From the NCBI RefSeq assembly GCF_008710095.1, contig NZ_VYKJ01000003.1, positions 186,001 through 250,000 of the forward strand: a stretch of DNA of 64,000 nt, read 5' to 3'. The position numbers were made by a program, and so were the translations under genes. Origin of the DNA: Affinibrenneria salicis (GTDB lineage: Bacteria > Pseudomonadota > Gammaproteobacteria > Enterobacterales > Enterobacteriaceae). This document shows, piece by piece, positions 31,863 through 41,101 of this stretch (the stretch's first letter is position 1; each line of letters opens with the position of its first letter). The notes beneath the pieces are model-generated. The model was not told where the DNA came from. It saw only the letters and a list, made by a program, of their open reading frames with translations, and searched no databases.

Positions 31863-32706
31863 ACAGCAGCTGACTGACTGGCTGCATCATCGTTTGCCGG
31901 CGGTTAATACCGCCGGCTGTACGTTTAGCCTGGTCGGCGGTCTGAGCGGGGAAAGCTGGAGAATTCAGGGCGCGGGCATCGACTGGCTGGCTCGTCCGAA
32001 TAGCCGCGTTCAGGCGTTGTCCGGCGGCTGCCGGCGGCGCGAGTTCGCCGTATTGCGCCGGATGAACGCGTGCGGGCTGGCGCCGCGGCCGGTGTGCCTC
32101 GATGCGCACTGGCTGCTGGTCAACTGGACGGCGGGACCGGTGGCGACGGAAGCGGACTTTCTGCGCGTGCTGAGCGACGGCAGTCTGGCCGGCAAGCTGC
32201 GGCAACTGCACGGTTGCCGCCGTTATGGTTATCCGCTGGATCTGCGGGCGCAACTGGCGCGTTATTGGCAGCGCGTCGATCGTCGTCGTCTGAGTCCCGC
32301 CTGGCTGGCCTTGCATCGGCATTTTCAGCGCGCGCCGCTGCCGGCCTGCCTGCATCTGGCGCCGCTGCATCTGGATATTCACGCCGGCAATCTGGTGTCC
32401 GACGCACAGGATATGATGCTGATCGACTGGGAATACGCGGCGGATGGCGATATCGCGCTGGAGCTGGCGGCGCTGGTGGCCGGCAATCGTCTCGGCCCGG
32501 CGCAGCGACATCGGTTGTTTTGCGATTACGCCCGGCCGGGGCAGGGCTATACGCCTGCGCAGCTGGCGCGCTTTTGCGCGCAGTGGCTGCCCTGGGTCGA
32601 ATACCTGATGGTGATGTGGTACGAAGTGCGCTGGCGGTTGACGCGTCAGCCGGCGTTATTACAGGCGGCCGCGCCGCTGCGCCGGGCTTTTGGTTTAAGC
32701 CAGTAA
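31846..32706 (+). CDS. thiK: Thiamine kinase ThiK
   Basis: ThiK phosphorylates salvaged thiamine to thiamine monophosphate. The 286-residue product is an aminoglycoside phosphotransferase-like kinase with the catalytic loop LHLDIHAGNLV and the metal-binding LIDWEYA motif. The start is GTG at 31846, inside the end of lpoB, so translation is coupled. Its position between lpoB and nagZ matches E. coli. Codons for arginine and alanine are abundant but consistent with neighbours. Confidence 0.92.
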   Translation: MAYITKQQLTDWLHHRLPAVNTAGCTFSLVGGLSGESWRIQGAGIDWLARPNSRVQALSGGCRRREFAVLRRMNACGLAPRPVCLDAHWLLVNWTAGPVATEADFLRVLSDGSLAGKLRQLHGCRRYGYPLDLRAQLARYWQRVDRRRLSPAWLALHRHFQRAPLPACLHLAPLHLDIHAGNLVSDAQDMMLIDWEYAADGDIALELAALVAGNRLGPAQRHRLFCDYARPGQGYTPAQLARFCAQWLPWVEYLMVMWYEVRWRLTRQPALLQAAAPLRRAFGLSQ

Positions 32707-32755
32707 CGGCGGGCGGGCCGGACAGATTAACGACGATAATAAGTAAGAGGTGAGT

Positions 32756-33781
32756 GTGGGGCCGGTAATGTTGGATGTCGCCAGCTATGAGCTGGATGCG
32801 GAAGATCGCGAAATTTTACAGCACCCGCTGGTGGGCGGGCTGATCCTGTTTAGCCGCAACTTTTATGATACGGCGCAGTTAAGTGAACTGGTGCGGCAAA
32901 TCCGCGCCGCTTCCCGTTCGCGCCTGATCGTGGCCGTCGATCAGGAGGGCGGCCGGGTGCAGCGTTTTCGCGAAGGGTTCACCCGCCTGCCTGCCGCTCA
33001 ATCCTATGCGGCGCTCAATGACTTGCCGACGGCGCAGCAACTGGCGGAAGAAGCGGGCTGGCTGATGGCGTCGGAGCTGATCGCCGTGGATATCGACATT
33101 AGCTTCGCGCCGGTGCTGGATATCGGGCATCAGAGCGCGGCGATAGGCGAACGTTCCTTCCACCATCAGCCCGATATCGCGCTGGCGGTAGCCGAACGCT
33201 TTATTCAGGGGATGCACAGCGCCGGTATGAAAGTCACCGGTAAACATTTCCCCGGCCACGGGGCGGTAACGGCGGATTCGCATAAGGAAACGCCGCGCGA
33301 TGCGCGCGCGCTGAAAGACATTCGCGAGCATGACATGATGATTTTCCGTACGCTGATTCAGCGCGGCCAGTTGGATGCCATTATGCCGGCGCATGTGATT
33401 TACAGCGACGCCGATCCGCTTCCGGCCAGCGGTTCGCCTTACTGGCTGCAGCGGGTGTTGCGGCAAGAGCTGGGATTCGGTGGTATTATTTTTTCTGACG
33501 ATTTGTCAATGGAGGGGGCGGCGGTGATGGGCAGCTATGCGCAGCGCGCTCAAGCCTCGCTGGACGCCGGATGCGACATGATTCTGGTGTGTAATCAGCG
33601 TGCTGGCGCGGTCAGCGTGCTGGATAACCTGTCGCCGGTCAAAGCGGAACAGTTGACGGCTCTGTATCATGGCAGTGCATTTTCCCGGCGGCAATTGCTG
33701 GACTCGCCCCGCTGGAAGCGGGCCAGCCGCGCGTTAACCGCGCTGAGCGAGCGCTGGCAGTTGCATCAGCAGGGCGCGTAA
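32756..33781 (+). CDS. nagZ: Beta-N-acetylhexosaminidase NagZ
   Basis: NagZ removes N-acetylglucosamine from anhydromuropeptides in the cytoplasm during peptidoglycan recycling. The 341-residue product is a family 3 glycosidase with [16 protein letters not shown], the [16 protein letters not shown] loop holding the catalytic histidine, and SDDLSMEGA with the nucleophilic aspartate. I chose the GTG at 32756 (MGPVMLDV, as in E. coli) because the agaggtga Shine-Dalgarno fits it better than the GTG at 32750. Confidence 0.96.
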   Translation: MGPVMLDVASYELDAEDREILQHPLVGGLILFSRNFYDTAQLSELVRQIRAASRSRLIVAVDQEGGRVQRFREGFTRLPAAQSYAALNDLPTAQQLAEEAGWLMASELIAVDIDISFAPVLDIGHQSAAIGERSFHHQPDIALAVAERFIQGMHSAGMKVTGKHFPGHGAVTADSHKETPRDARALKDIREHDMMIFRTLIQRGQLDAIMPAHVIYSDADPLPASGSPYWLQRVLRQELGFGGIIFSDDLSMEGAAVMGSYAQRAQASLDAGCDMILVCNQRAGAVSVLDNLSPVKAEQLTALYHGSAFSRRQLLDSPRWKRASRALTALSERWQLHQQGA

Positions 33782-33835
33782 TGCAGGTCTGATTCGGCTT
33801 TGCGCCGGATGTCTTCGCCAATGCAGGGGGTATCG

Positions 33836-34378
33836 ATGATTATCTATTTACACGGGTTTGACTCAACCAGTCCCGGTAACCACGAGAAAATATTGCAGCT
33901 GCAGTTCATCGACGACGATGTCCATTTGATAAGCTACAGCACTCGCTATCCCCACCACGATATGAAGTTTTTGCTCAAGCAGGTGGATAAAATGCTGCAG
34001 ATGAGCGATGACGATCGCCCGCTGATTTGCGGCGTCGGGCTGGGTGGATTTTGGGCCGAACGTATCGGTTTTTTGTGCCATATTCGTCAGGTAATGTTTA
34101 ATCCCAATCTGTTTCCGCAGGAAAATATGGGCGGAAAAATCGACTGGCCGGAAGAGTATGACGATATCGCCACCAAATGCGTGGCAGACTTTCGTGAGCG
34201 GAATCGGGAGCGCTGCCTGGTGGTGCTGTCGCGTCAGGATGAAATGCTCGACAGTCAGCGTAGCGCGCGGGTGCTGCAGAGCTACTATGATATTATCTGG
34301 GACGAAGATCAGCCGCATAAGTTTAAAAACATCTCTCCGCATCTGCAGCGTATTAAAACCTTTAAACAGCAGCGTTAA
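33836..34378 (+). CDS. ycfP: Esterase-fold protein YcfP
   Basis: A 180-residue alpha/beta hydrolase-like protein of the UPF0227 family; its reaction is not established. Recognisable parts are [17 protein letters not shown] at the N-terminus and the nucleophile-elbow-like [10 protein letters not shown], where glycine replaces the usual serine. Length equals that of E. coli YcfP. It follows nagZ as in E. coli. Start 33836 has a ggggg ribosome-binding site. Confidence 0.94.
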   Translation: MIIYLHGFDSTSPGNHEKILQLQFIDDDVHLISYSTRYPHHDMKFLLKQVDKMLQMSDDDRPLICGVGLGGFWAERIGFLCHIRQVMFNPNLFPQENMGGKIDWPEEYDDIATKCVADFRERNRERCLVVLSRQDEMLDSQRSARVLQSYYDIIWDEDQPHKFKNISPHLQRIKTFKQQR

Positions 34379-34513
34379 CCCTTCGCACCACCGTTCCGGC
34401 CGCATGACGACCTGTGCTTTCGGCAGGTTTGTCGTGCGGATTATCCGCCGGCGTTGATCTGTATAAAAAACAGACAAAGCGATAATTATTTCATCATGTC
34501 GGGTAAAAATAAA

Positions 34514-34527
34514 TTGATATATGTCAA
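34514..34527 (+). promoter_or_regulatory. FNR box upstream of ndh
   Basis: TTGAT-ATAT-GTCAA matches the FNR consensus TTGAT-N4-ATCAA at nine of ten fixed bases. It is centred about 49 bp before the start expected from the -10-like TATTCT at 34557-34562, the same arrangement as the main FNR site of E. coli ndh. A weaker match (TTGAT-N4-ATAAA) lies at 34454-34467. Anaerobic repression is expected. Confidence 0.75.
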
Positions 34528-34661
34528 TTTTGGTATGACCAATGAACCCGGCATGCTATTCTTTGCGATAGCTATTTGATTTTACTCATTTGAACCCTAT
34601 GTAATGTAAGGATATTATTTTTACCCTTTATTAACTTTTGGTTCACAATCAAGGGGGCATT

Positions 34662-35966
34662 GTGACATCGCCAAGCAAAAAAATCGTTATCGTCGGCGGG
34701 GGCGCTGGCGGTCTTGAACTGGCAACCAGCCTGGGACATAAACTGGGCCGCCGCAACAAAGCGGAAATCACCTTAGTCGATCGTAATCACAGTCATGTGT
34801 GGAAACCCTTGCTGCATGAAGTGGCAACCGGCTCTCTGGATGACGACATGGATGCGCTGAACTATCTGGCGCATGCCCGCAATCACCATTTCCATTTTCA
34901 AATGGGCGCGCTGACCGGCATTGACCGCGATACGCAGCATATCCATCTGGCGGAAATCCGTGACGAGCAGGGCGAGTTGCTGGTGGATGCGCGTTCGTTG
35001 CCTTACGACATTCTGGTTGTGGCGCTGGGCAGCATTTCCAACGACTTTGGCACGCCGGGCGTGAAAGACAACTGTATTTTCCTCGACAGTCCGCAGCAGG
35101 CCCATCGCTTCCATAACGAGATGCTTAATCTGTTTCTGAAATTCAGTGCGCATACCACTGAGAAAGAACGGCTGAACATTGCGATTGTCGGCGGCGGCGC
35201 GACCGGGGTTGAGCTGTCCGCGGAACTGCATAATGCGGTTAAACAGCTGCACAGCTATGGTTTTGATGGGCTGGACAACCAGGCGCTCAATGTTACCCTG
35301 GTGGAAGCGGGAGAACGTATTCTGCCTGCGTTGCCGGAGCGTATCTCTTCGGCCGCGCATCAGGAACTGACCAATATCGGCGTGCGGGTGCTGACTAAAA
35401 CCATGGTGACCAGCGCCGAGCCGACCGGTCTGAATACCAAAGACGGCGAGTTTATCGAAGCCGATCTGATGGTATGGGCGGCGGGAATTAAAGCCGCCGA
35501 CAATATGAAGGATATCGCCGGTCTGGAAACCAACCGTATCAACCAGCTGGTGGTGGAGCCGACGCTGCAAACTACGCGCGATCCGAATATTTTCGCCATC
35601 GGCGACTGCGCATCCTGTCCGCAGGAAGGCGGGCGTCCCGTGCCGCCTCGTGCGCAGGCGGCTCACCAGATGGCCTCGCGTTGCTACAGCAATATTCTGG
35701 CCCTGTTGAACGGCCAGACGCTGAAGCCATATGTCTATAAGGACCACGGTTCGCTGGTGTCGCTGTCTAAATTCAGCACCGTCGGCAGCCTGATGGGCAA
35801 CCTGATGCGCGGTTCGGTGATGGTGGAAGGGCGTATTGCTCGCTTTGTCTATATTTCGCTGTATCGCATGCACCAGGTCGCTCTGCACGGCTATACCAAA
35901 ACCGGGCTGATGATGCTGGTAGACCGCATCAACCGGGTAATTCGCCCGCGCCTGAAACTGCATTAA
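34662..35966 (+). CDS. ndh: NADH dehydrogenase II
   Basis: Ndh is the single-subunit, non-proton-pumping NADH:ubiquinone oxidoreductase on the inner face of the membrane. The 434-residue product has two dinucleotide folds ([15 protein letters not shown] for [21 protein letters not shown] for NADH), FAIGDCAS and an amphipathic C-terminal helix region ([12 protein letters not shown] ... [12 protein letters not shown]). The start is GTG at 34662 with a gggggc ribosome site, matching the E. coli length exactly. Confidence 0.97.
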   Translation: MTSPSKKIVIVGGGAGGLELATSLGHKLGRRNKAEITLVDRNHSHVWKPLLHEVATGSLDDDMDALNYLAHARNHHFHFQMGALTGIDRDTQHIHLAEIRDEQGELLVDARSLPYDILVVALGSISNDFGTPGVKDNCIFLDSPQQAHRFHNEMLNLFLKFSAHTTEKERLNIAIVGGGATGVELSAELHNAVKQLHSYGFDGLDNQALNVTLVEAGERILPALPERISSAAHQELTNIGVRVLTKTMVTSAEPTGLNTKDGEFIEADLMVWAAGIKAADNMKDIAGLETNRINQLVVEPTLQTTRDPNIFAIGDCASCPQEGGRPVPPRAQAAHQMASRCYSNILALLNGQTLKPYVYKDHGSLVSLSKFSTVGSLMGNLMRGSVMVEGRIARFVYISLYRMHQVALHGYTKTGLMMLVDRINRVIRPRLKLH

Positions 35967-35976
35967 TGTTTAAAAC

Positions 35977-36002
35977 GGTCGCCGTCCGTCAGGGCGGCGA
36001 CC
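35977..36002 (+). other. Hairpin after ndh
   Basis: ggtcgccg (35977-35984) pairs with cggcgacc (35995-36002), 10 bp after the ndh stop. The following bases are only partly T-rich, so intrinsic termination is uncertain. Confidence 0.55.
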
Positions 36003-36316
36003 GTCGCTCTTCGCCGCACCCGTCCTCGCCGTTTTCAGTACAATATCTTGTCTTATAAGCTGTATCCGTTAAGAACAATCTTAAACTGCCTGAATAAACC
36101 ATGATACCAGCATATTTGGTCATATAGTCTTATTGCGAGGTCTGGAAACATTGTGCAAACTTTTTCACGTTTACCGGCGACGCAGCGCGCACGTCGCACA
36201 CGCTGAACCGTCGTGGTTTAGCGCCATCCATTAATTTATCGCGTCGGTTCCCGGCCTGGCGCGGAGCACAGAAAGATTGATGGGCCATGCGCGGTCACCT
36301 ATTCAGGAGGTTTCCA
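36003..36316. other. Intergenic region upstream of ycfJ
   Basis: About 310 bp with no supported gene. It should hold the ycfJ promoter in its AT-rich first half; no specific site was recognised. Confidence 0.45.
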
Positions 36317-36856
36317 GTGAACAAATCAATGTTAGCGGGTGTGGGAATTGGCATGGCTGCCGCACTGGGGCTGGCGGCGGTTGCAAGTCTGGATGTGTTT
36401 TCAGCCAGGCCGCAATATGCGCAGGTTCTGACGGCTACGCCAATCAAAGAAACCATTAAAACGCCGCGCCAGGAGTGTCGAAACGTCACCGTTACCCATC
36501 GTCGCCCGGTGCAGGATGAGCACCAGATCGCCGGCTCGGTGCTGGGCGCCGTGGCTGGCGGCGTGCTGGGGCATCAGTTCGGCGGCGGTCGCGGCAAAGA
36601 TGTGGCGACGGTAGCCGGGGCGCTGGCCGGCGGCTATGCCGGTAACCGCGTGCAGAATAATATGCAGGAAAACGATACCTACACCAGCACGCAGCAGCGC
36701 TGCCAGACGGTGTATGACAAGTCGCAAAAGCTGCTGGGCTACGATGTCACCTACAAAATCGGCGACCAGCAGGGTAAAATTCGCATGGAGCGCGATCCCG
36801 GCACCCAGATTCCTCTCGACGGAAATGGTCAACTGGTGCTTAGCCAGCAGAGTTAA
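36317..36856 (+). CDS. ycfJ: Glycine-zipper membrane-associated protein YcfJ
   Basis: A 179-residue protein with an N-terminal signal-anchor (GVGIGMAAALGLAAVASL) and a glycine-zipper 2TM-type segment (AGSVLGAVAGGVLGHQFGGGRGKD ... AGALAGGYAGNR). Such proteins associate with the envelope; E. coli YcfJ is linked to biofilm and stress phenotypes but its function is unknown. The start is GTG at 36317 behind a perfect aggagg. Length equals the E. coli protein. Confidence 0.93.
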   Translation: MNKSMLAGVGIGMAAALGLAAVASLDVFSARPQYAQVLTATPIKETIKTPRQECRNVTVTHRRPVQDEHQIAGSVLGAVAGGVLGHQFGGGRGKDVATVAGALAGGYAGNRVQNNMQENDTYTSTQQRCQTVYDKSQKLLGYDVTYKIGDQQGKIRMERDPGTQIPLDGNGQLVLSQQS

Positions 36857-36889
36857 GCCGTTCTTGCCAGATCGTCGATTATAAACGTT

Positions 36890-36912
36890 CCGCCCGGCTT
36901 ATCGCCGGGCGG
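36890..36912. other. Perfect 9-bp hairpin between convergent ycfJ and the gltI-like gene
   Basis: ccgcccggc (36890-36898) pairs with gccgggcgg (36904-36912) around ttatc. There is no T-run on either side. Confidence 0.55.
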
Positions 36913-36962
36913 ACGCGTTAGATCAGTTTTGGCGGCCCGGGCGTCCTGACCGGCTGCGGGAA

Positions 36963-37868
36963 CTACAGAATATGATCGTTCGGTGCCTTAAACAGCGCCT
37001 TCATGTCGTCGGACATGGCAAAGTTCATATTGATGTTTTTCGGCGGAATGGGTTGGGTAAACCAGCGCTGATACCATTTTCCCGCTTCGCCGCTGCTCTG
37101 CGCATCGGCGATAGTCTTGTCCATCAGTTGCTTAAACGCCGGATCGTTTTTACGCAGCATGCAGCCATAGGCCTCGTGCGACTGCGGCGTGCCGACGATA
37201 TCCCATTGATCCGGTTTTTTGGCCTTAGCGCGTTCACCGGCCAGCAGCGGATCGTCCATATAGAACGCTACGGCGCGCCCGCTTTCCAGCGTGCGGAACG
37301 CATCGCTGTGGTCCTTAGCCGAGATGATGCGCATTTTCATGTTATTTTTATCGTTCAACTGGTTAAGCAGCTTTTCGTTGGTGGTGCCGGAGGTGCTGAC
37401 CACCGGTTTGCCGGCCAGATCCTGAAAATCTTTGACGCCGCCGCCTTTTTTCACCAATAGCCGCCCGCCGACGATAAAGATGGAGTTGGAGAAGGCCACT
37501 TGCTGCTGACGTTCCGCGTTGTTGGTGGTGGAGCCGCATTCAAAATCAATCGTGCCGTTCTGTAGCAGAGGAATTCGCGCCTGGGAGGTGATGGGGATCA
37601 GCTTCACCGTCAGGTCAGGCATATTCAGCTGTTTTTTCACCGCTTCGACGATCGCATTCGAGTATTCCTGCGAGTAGCCGACGACCTTCTGGTTGTTGTC
37701 ATAGTAGGAAAACGGCACGGAGGATTCGCGGTGCCCGACGATGATGATGCCGCTGTCTTTGATTTTTTTGAGCGTATCGGCCAGGGGCGCTTCGTCCGCG
37801 GCATTGGCCACACTGCAGGCGATGCCGGGCAGCAGTAGCAATAGTGAGGCCAGTGTCTGTCTTTTCAT
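36963..37868 (-). CDS. Orphan GltI-like amino acid ABC transporter substrate-binding protein
   Basis: A 301-residue periplasmic binding protein of the polar amino acid family 3, closely resembling GltI (YbeJ), the glutamate/aspartate-binding protein. It has a signal peptide ending near ANAADEAPL, then GIIIVGHRESSVPFSYYD, ECGSTTNNAERQQQVAFSN and EAYGCMLRKNDP. Start 37868 (MKRQTLASLL) is preferred over 37880 because ggag lies 8 nt upstream. No permease or ATPase gene is adjacent, so it must use components encoded elsewhere or sense a ligand. It lies in the accessory segment absent from this place in E. coli. Confidence 0.88.
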   Translation of the reverse strand: MKRQTLASLLLLLPGIACSVANAADEAPLADTLKKIKDSGIIIVGHRESSVPFSYYDNNQKVVGYSQEYSNAIVEAVKKQLNMPDLTVKLIPITSQARIPLLQNGTIDFECGSTTNNAERQQQVAFSNSIFIVGGRLLVKKGGGVKDFQDLAGKPVVSTSGTTNEKLLNQLNDKNNMKMRIISAKDHSDAFRTLESGRAVAFYMDDPLLAGERAKAKKPDQWDIVGTPQSHEAYGCMLRKNDPAFKQLMDKTIADAQSSGEAGKWYQRWFTQPIPPKNINMNFAMSDDMKALFKAPNDHIL

Positions 37869-38080
37869 TATCAACTCCATTGTAGTGTGTGAACGGTTGC
37901 TCTGAAGAATGAATTCATGCGCTCAGGCTTATGGGACGCCGTGGCGAAATAATGTTATGTGTTACAGCGTGTTCCGCTTACGGTATCGCATCCTCTTCGT
38001 CATACTGCAAGCGGCAGGTGCGCGCTGGCTCCGCTCAATTATTTGGCCCGTTGCCGGGCCGCCAGCGGCGTTTAAGTCCG
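37869..38080. other. Intergenic region before the 107-bp repeats
   Basis: No gene is supported. It holds the promoter region of the gltI-like gene and a GC-rich stretch (38010-38080) that weakly resembles the end of the 107-bp repeat unit. Confidence 0.4.
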
Positions 38081-38395
38081 CTCCCGACGGATTTGTCACC
38101 CGAATCACATACGCGTGCAAACTCGTCGGGATTAAGCCGGGACATTCTGCTTTTCACCGTCGGCCAGTCGTTGGCTGGACAAATACGCTCCCGGCGGATT
38201 TGTCACCCGAATCACATACGCGTGCAAACTCATCGGGATTAAGCCGGGACATTCTGCTTTTCACCGTCGGCCAGTCGTTGGCTGGACAAATACGCTCCCG
38301 GCGGATTTGTCACCCAAATCACATACGCGTGCAAGTTCATCGGGATTAATCAGAGACATCTTGCCTCGTTACCGCGCCAGTCGTTGAAGGACCTG
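38081..38395. repeat. Three tandem copies of a 107-bp intergenic repeat
   Basis: Copies start at 38081, 38188 and 38295 with a constant period of 107 bp. The first two are almost identical; the third is similar for its first 55 bp and then diverges. Each carries ctcccg, ggatttgtcacc, aatcacatacgcgtgcaa and catcgggattaa. The period is not a multiple of three and the frames across it are not conserved, so it is not coding. Confidence 0.93.
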
Positions 38396-38405
38396 GGTTA
38401 GGCGT

Positions 38406-38455
38406 TGTTTAAAACGATAACGTGGTGTCCTGCAAGCCAAATTATTTTTAGAGCA
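38406..38455 (+). repeat. Dispersed intergenic repeat, copy A
   Basis: This 50-bp stretch matches the reverse complement of 55462-55512 at roughly four bases in five, sharing aaaacgataacgt, cctgcaa and aattattt. It directly follows the 107-bp repeat array. The motif around aattatttagag and ctgcaa resembles an intergenic element I recall from several enterobacterial genomes, but I cannot search for it. Confidence 0.7.
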
Positions 38456-38676
38456 GATAAGGCAATATTGATGCCACAAGTGCATCCTGGTGATGTGATG
38501 CGCAGACATGGCGCGTGGGCGGTTGCGCCAGAGCGCCCCCGCCGACGTCGCCGTGGCGTCAGGTTCGTTCGGTATGGCGCGCCGGCAAACGGCGATACGC
38601 AGCATGCACCATCGGGATGCATGCTGCCCCCGTCTATTTTAGCTGAGCGCAGTATGTTCTGCTGGCGGAAGGGGGG
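38456..38676. other. Intergenic region downstream of yegD
   Basis: No supported gene. Short open frames here lack ribosome-binding sites and recognisable sequence. The end of yegD at 38677 has no clear terminator. Confidence 0.4.
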
Positions 38677-40029
38677 TTAAGCGCGGAATAAAATATCGGC
38701 CCAGCGCGCCAGGCCGGCGGTGACCGAGCCGAAGTCGTTGCCGCCCGCGAGCGGGATCCCGGGCAGCCATCGCTCAATCGCCTGGCGCAGCAACGGCGAT
38801 CGGGCGCTGCCGCCGGTCAGATAGATGACGTCCGGCCGGGTCTGGCTGCTTTGCAGGGCCAGTTCTATCTGTTGCTGAATCCGGCTTAACGGTTGGTCAA
38901 ACGCCGCTTTGAGCTGGTCGCTGTTGATGACGGTCGCCAGACTTGTTTCGACGAAATGCAGATCGGCACGCGTTTGCGCCATGTCGGACAGCGCGATTTT
39001 GCTCTCTTCCGCCAGCCGCACCAGACGATATCCCAGCCGCTGCCGCCAGACGGTAAGCAGGCGTTTCACCGCTTCCGGCTCACGGGCATCGAGCATCATT
39101 TCATTGATCAGCGCGCGGCAGGCCGGGCTGTAAAAATCGCTCTGCGCCGGGATATCGTTAATCGCCACGGCGTTCCACCAGGGCAGACTGGGCAGCGGAA
39201 TGCCTTTCTCCGTTACGCCGTTCATGCCCAGCATCGGCATTAACTGTCGGAAGGCCAGCATGATATCCAGATCGTTGCCGCCCACCCGACAACCGCTGTG
39301 GCCCAGCAGGCTCTGCTGACGCTCGCGCCGCGGGTGCCATTCCGGTCCCATCAGCAGCATGGAGCAGTCGGTGGTTCCGCCGCCGATATCGACCACCAAT
39401 ACGCGAGTCTCCTGACTCAGCGTCGCTTCAAAATCCAGCCCGGCGGCGACCGGTTCAAACTGAAACATCACCTGCTGAAAGCCGGCGCGCTGAGCGGCGC
39501 GCTGCAGAATCCCCTGCGCCTGCTGGTTCGCTTCTTCTCCACCGGTGCTCTGGAAGTTAACCGGCCGGCCGATTGCCGCGCGGGTGATGGTTTTACCAAG
39601 CTGCCGTTCGGCTCGCTGGCGGATGAACAACATCATGGCGCATACCAGATCTTCAAACAGCGCGATTTGCTGCGGTCTGAGACCGGCGGCGCCGAGAAAG
39701 GATTTGGGCGATTTGACGAACCAGGTTTCCTCCGGGTCGTCCATATATTGCTGCAGCGCGGCCCGGCCGAATCTGACGCTGTCCGGCTGTACGCGGATAT
39801 CCTCGTCGCGATTATAGCTGATGGCGCGCCGCAGCAGTTGGGCGTTTTCACCGCCGGCTTCAACCTGATGATGGCGCCACAGCCATTCGCTGACGGCTTC
39901 GCGCGTCGGCGCGCTGAGTTGGGAGGATAACCAGGGCGCGTCGTGTTCCAGCGGCACGAGCTGCGGAGCGCCGTTATTCATCACCGCCACGGAACAGTTG
40001 GCCGTGCCATAGTCAAAACCGATAAACAT
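38677..40029 (-). CDS. yegD: Hsp70-like molecular chaperone YegD
   Basis: YegD is a short Hsp70/actin-fold ATPase lacking a canonical substrate-binding domain; its client is unknown. The 450-residue product starts MFIGFDYGTANCSVAVM (phosphate-1 motif) and has VVDIGGGTTDCSM (phosphate-2) and IYLTGGSARSPLL (adenosine motif). Length equals the E. coli protein. In E. coli yegD is elsewhere on the chromosome, so its place here is lineage-specific. Its upstream region carries the 8-bp repeat array. Confidence 0.94.
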   Translation of the reverse strand: MFIGFDYGTANCSVAVMNNGAPQLVPLEHDAPWLSSQLSAPTREAVSEWLWRHHQVEAGGENAQLLRRAISYNRDEDIRVQPDSVRFGRAALQQYMDDPEETWFVKSPKSFLGAAGLRPQQIALFEDLVCAMMLFIRQRAERQLGKTITRAAIGRPVNFQSTGGEEANQQAQGILQRAAQRAGFQQVMFQFEPVAAGLDFEATLSQETRVLVVDIGGGTTDCSMLLMGPEWHPRRERQQSLLGHSGCRVGGNDLDIMLAFRQLMPMLGMNGVTEKGIPLPSLPWWNAVAINDIPAQSDFYSPACRALINEMMLDAREPEAVKRLLTVWRQRLGYRLVRLAEESKIALSDMAQTRADLHFVETSLATVINSDQLKAAFDQPLSRIQQQIELALQSSQTRPDVIYLTGGSARSPLLRQAIERWLPGIPLAGGNDFGSVTAGLARWADILFRA

Positions 40030-40443
40030 CCTGAATCACCCACGCGATGAAAAAAAGGAGGGGACTTTACTGTGTTAGCACGGGGGTTGTAAAGCGTGGA
40101 ACGGGACGTTTGCCGATGAACGGCCTCCGCCGTGGCTCCCGGTATGGGGACGCACGGGTATTTTTTCGGACGATAACGCATTCGGCAGACGTTCAATCTT
40201 GTTTTTTATATCGCCGTATGGTCCGAGTCGGCTATTGCGCTATTGCGCTATTGCGCTATTGCGCTATTGCGCTATTGCGATATGGCCATACCCGCCACTC
40301 TGATGGCCAAACACGTCTTTAATTTTACTTTCTCAACTGTGGCGATAGCGGCAGGCGTACTGAACCGTGATGGAGGCATTTCCCGCCGTTGTACGCTTGC
40401 CGCTTAACCAGAAACGGCAGAGACAAACAGTCAGAGATGTGAG
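40030..40443. other. Intergenic region upstream of yegD
   Basis: A 414-bp gap between divergent yegD and the small secreted peptide gene. It contains six copies of an 8-bp unit (40232-40279). No other gene is supported. Confidence 0.5.
40232..40279. repeat. Six tandem 8-bp repeats (ctattgcg)
   Basis: The unit ctattgcg is repeated six times without a mismatch, in the yegD upstream region. An 8-bp unit would shift frame if transcribed within a coding region, but no gene spans it. Copy number could vary by slippage. Confidence 0.95.
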
Positions 40444-40590
40444 ATGAAAAAAATTGCAATAATGGTCATGAGCCTCTTACCGCTATTTTCTATAGCCAAA
40501 CTCCCGGAATGTCCGGCATGGCCGATGAACATGGCTGAAGTATGGACGAAGGAAAAACAGAAGTTAAATGATTGGCTTCAGAAAAAATAA
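40444..40590 (+). CDS. Small predicted secreted peptide (48 residues)
   Basis: A 48-codon frame starts MKKIAIMVMSLLPLFSIA, a typical short Sec signal peptide, leaving a mature part of about 30 residues (KLPECPAWPMNMAEVWTKEK and a lysine-rich tail) with one cysteine. A gatgtgag sequence precedes the ATG as a possible ribosome-binding site. It is AT-rich compared with the housekeeping genes, as is the 229-residue secreted protein gene downstream. I do not recognise it. Confidence 0.6.
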   Translation: MKKIAIMVMSLLPLFSIAKLPECPAWPMNMAEVWTKEKQKLNDWLQKK

Positions 40591-41101
40591 GGATTTATAC
40601 ACCCCAATATGTCGTTTTACCTTTTATGCTAAAAATAGAAAACACTATAAAATAATAACAGAAAGTGATGCATCGAATGATGAATGTTTAGCTTATTGAT
40701 AAAAGTGAGATAAATCATTAAGTGATCACGGTGCCGTCACGGGATGGCGCTTCTTCCCCATCATATAGAATGTTGTCCGCCGGCGTTGAAATACAGGATA
40801 TTCTGATAAACAACATTCGGTTGTTAACGTAGCGCGGCCATATCGACTCATGGGATTAAGCATAGCCCCGCGCCCCACCAGTTTATGCCCGCATCCCTCA
40901 AAACAGACCGGTGCCCAAAGATACGGATGACCGTCTGTTGCCCGGTCGGACGACGGGGATGACCGGAGCGGATGATGAGCAACAGCGTATTGATGTATGG
41001 GCAAATTAAAATTTTTCTGATTGAAAAACAGAGTAAAAAGGTTAATGTGCCGCTCACGTCTTACTATGTAAACCGCACAAGGTGTAAAAGGGAACTCTGT
41101 T
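40591..41101. other. Intergenic region between two secreted-protein genes
   Basis: A 511-bp gap with an AT-rich first part (40600-40720) and a GC-richer middle (40730-40980). Overlapping minus-strand frames in the middle lack ribosome-binding sites. The composition change suggests inserted or repeat-derived DNA, but no element boundary could be defined. Confidence 0.45.

Noticed and set aside
37909..38349. A 146-codon frame across the 107-bp repeats
   Set aside because: The repeat period is not a multiple of three, so the repeated peptide changes frame, and there is no ribosome-binding site.
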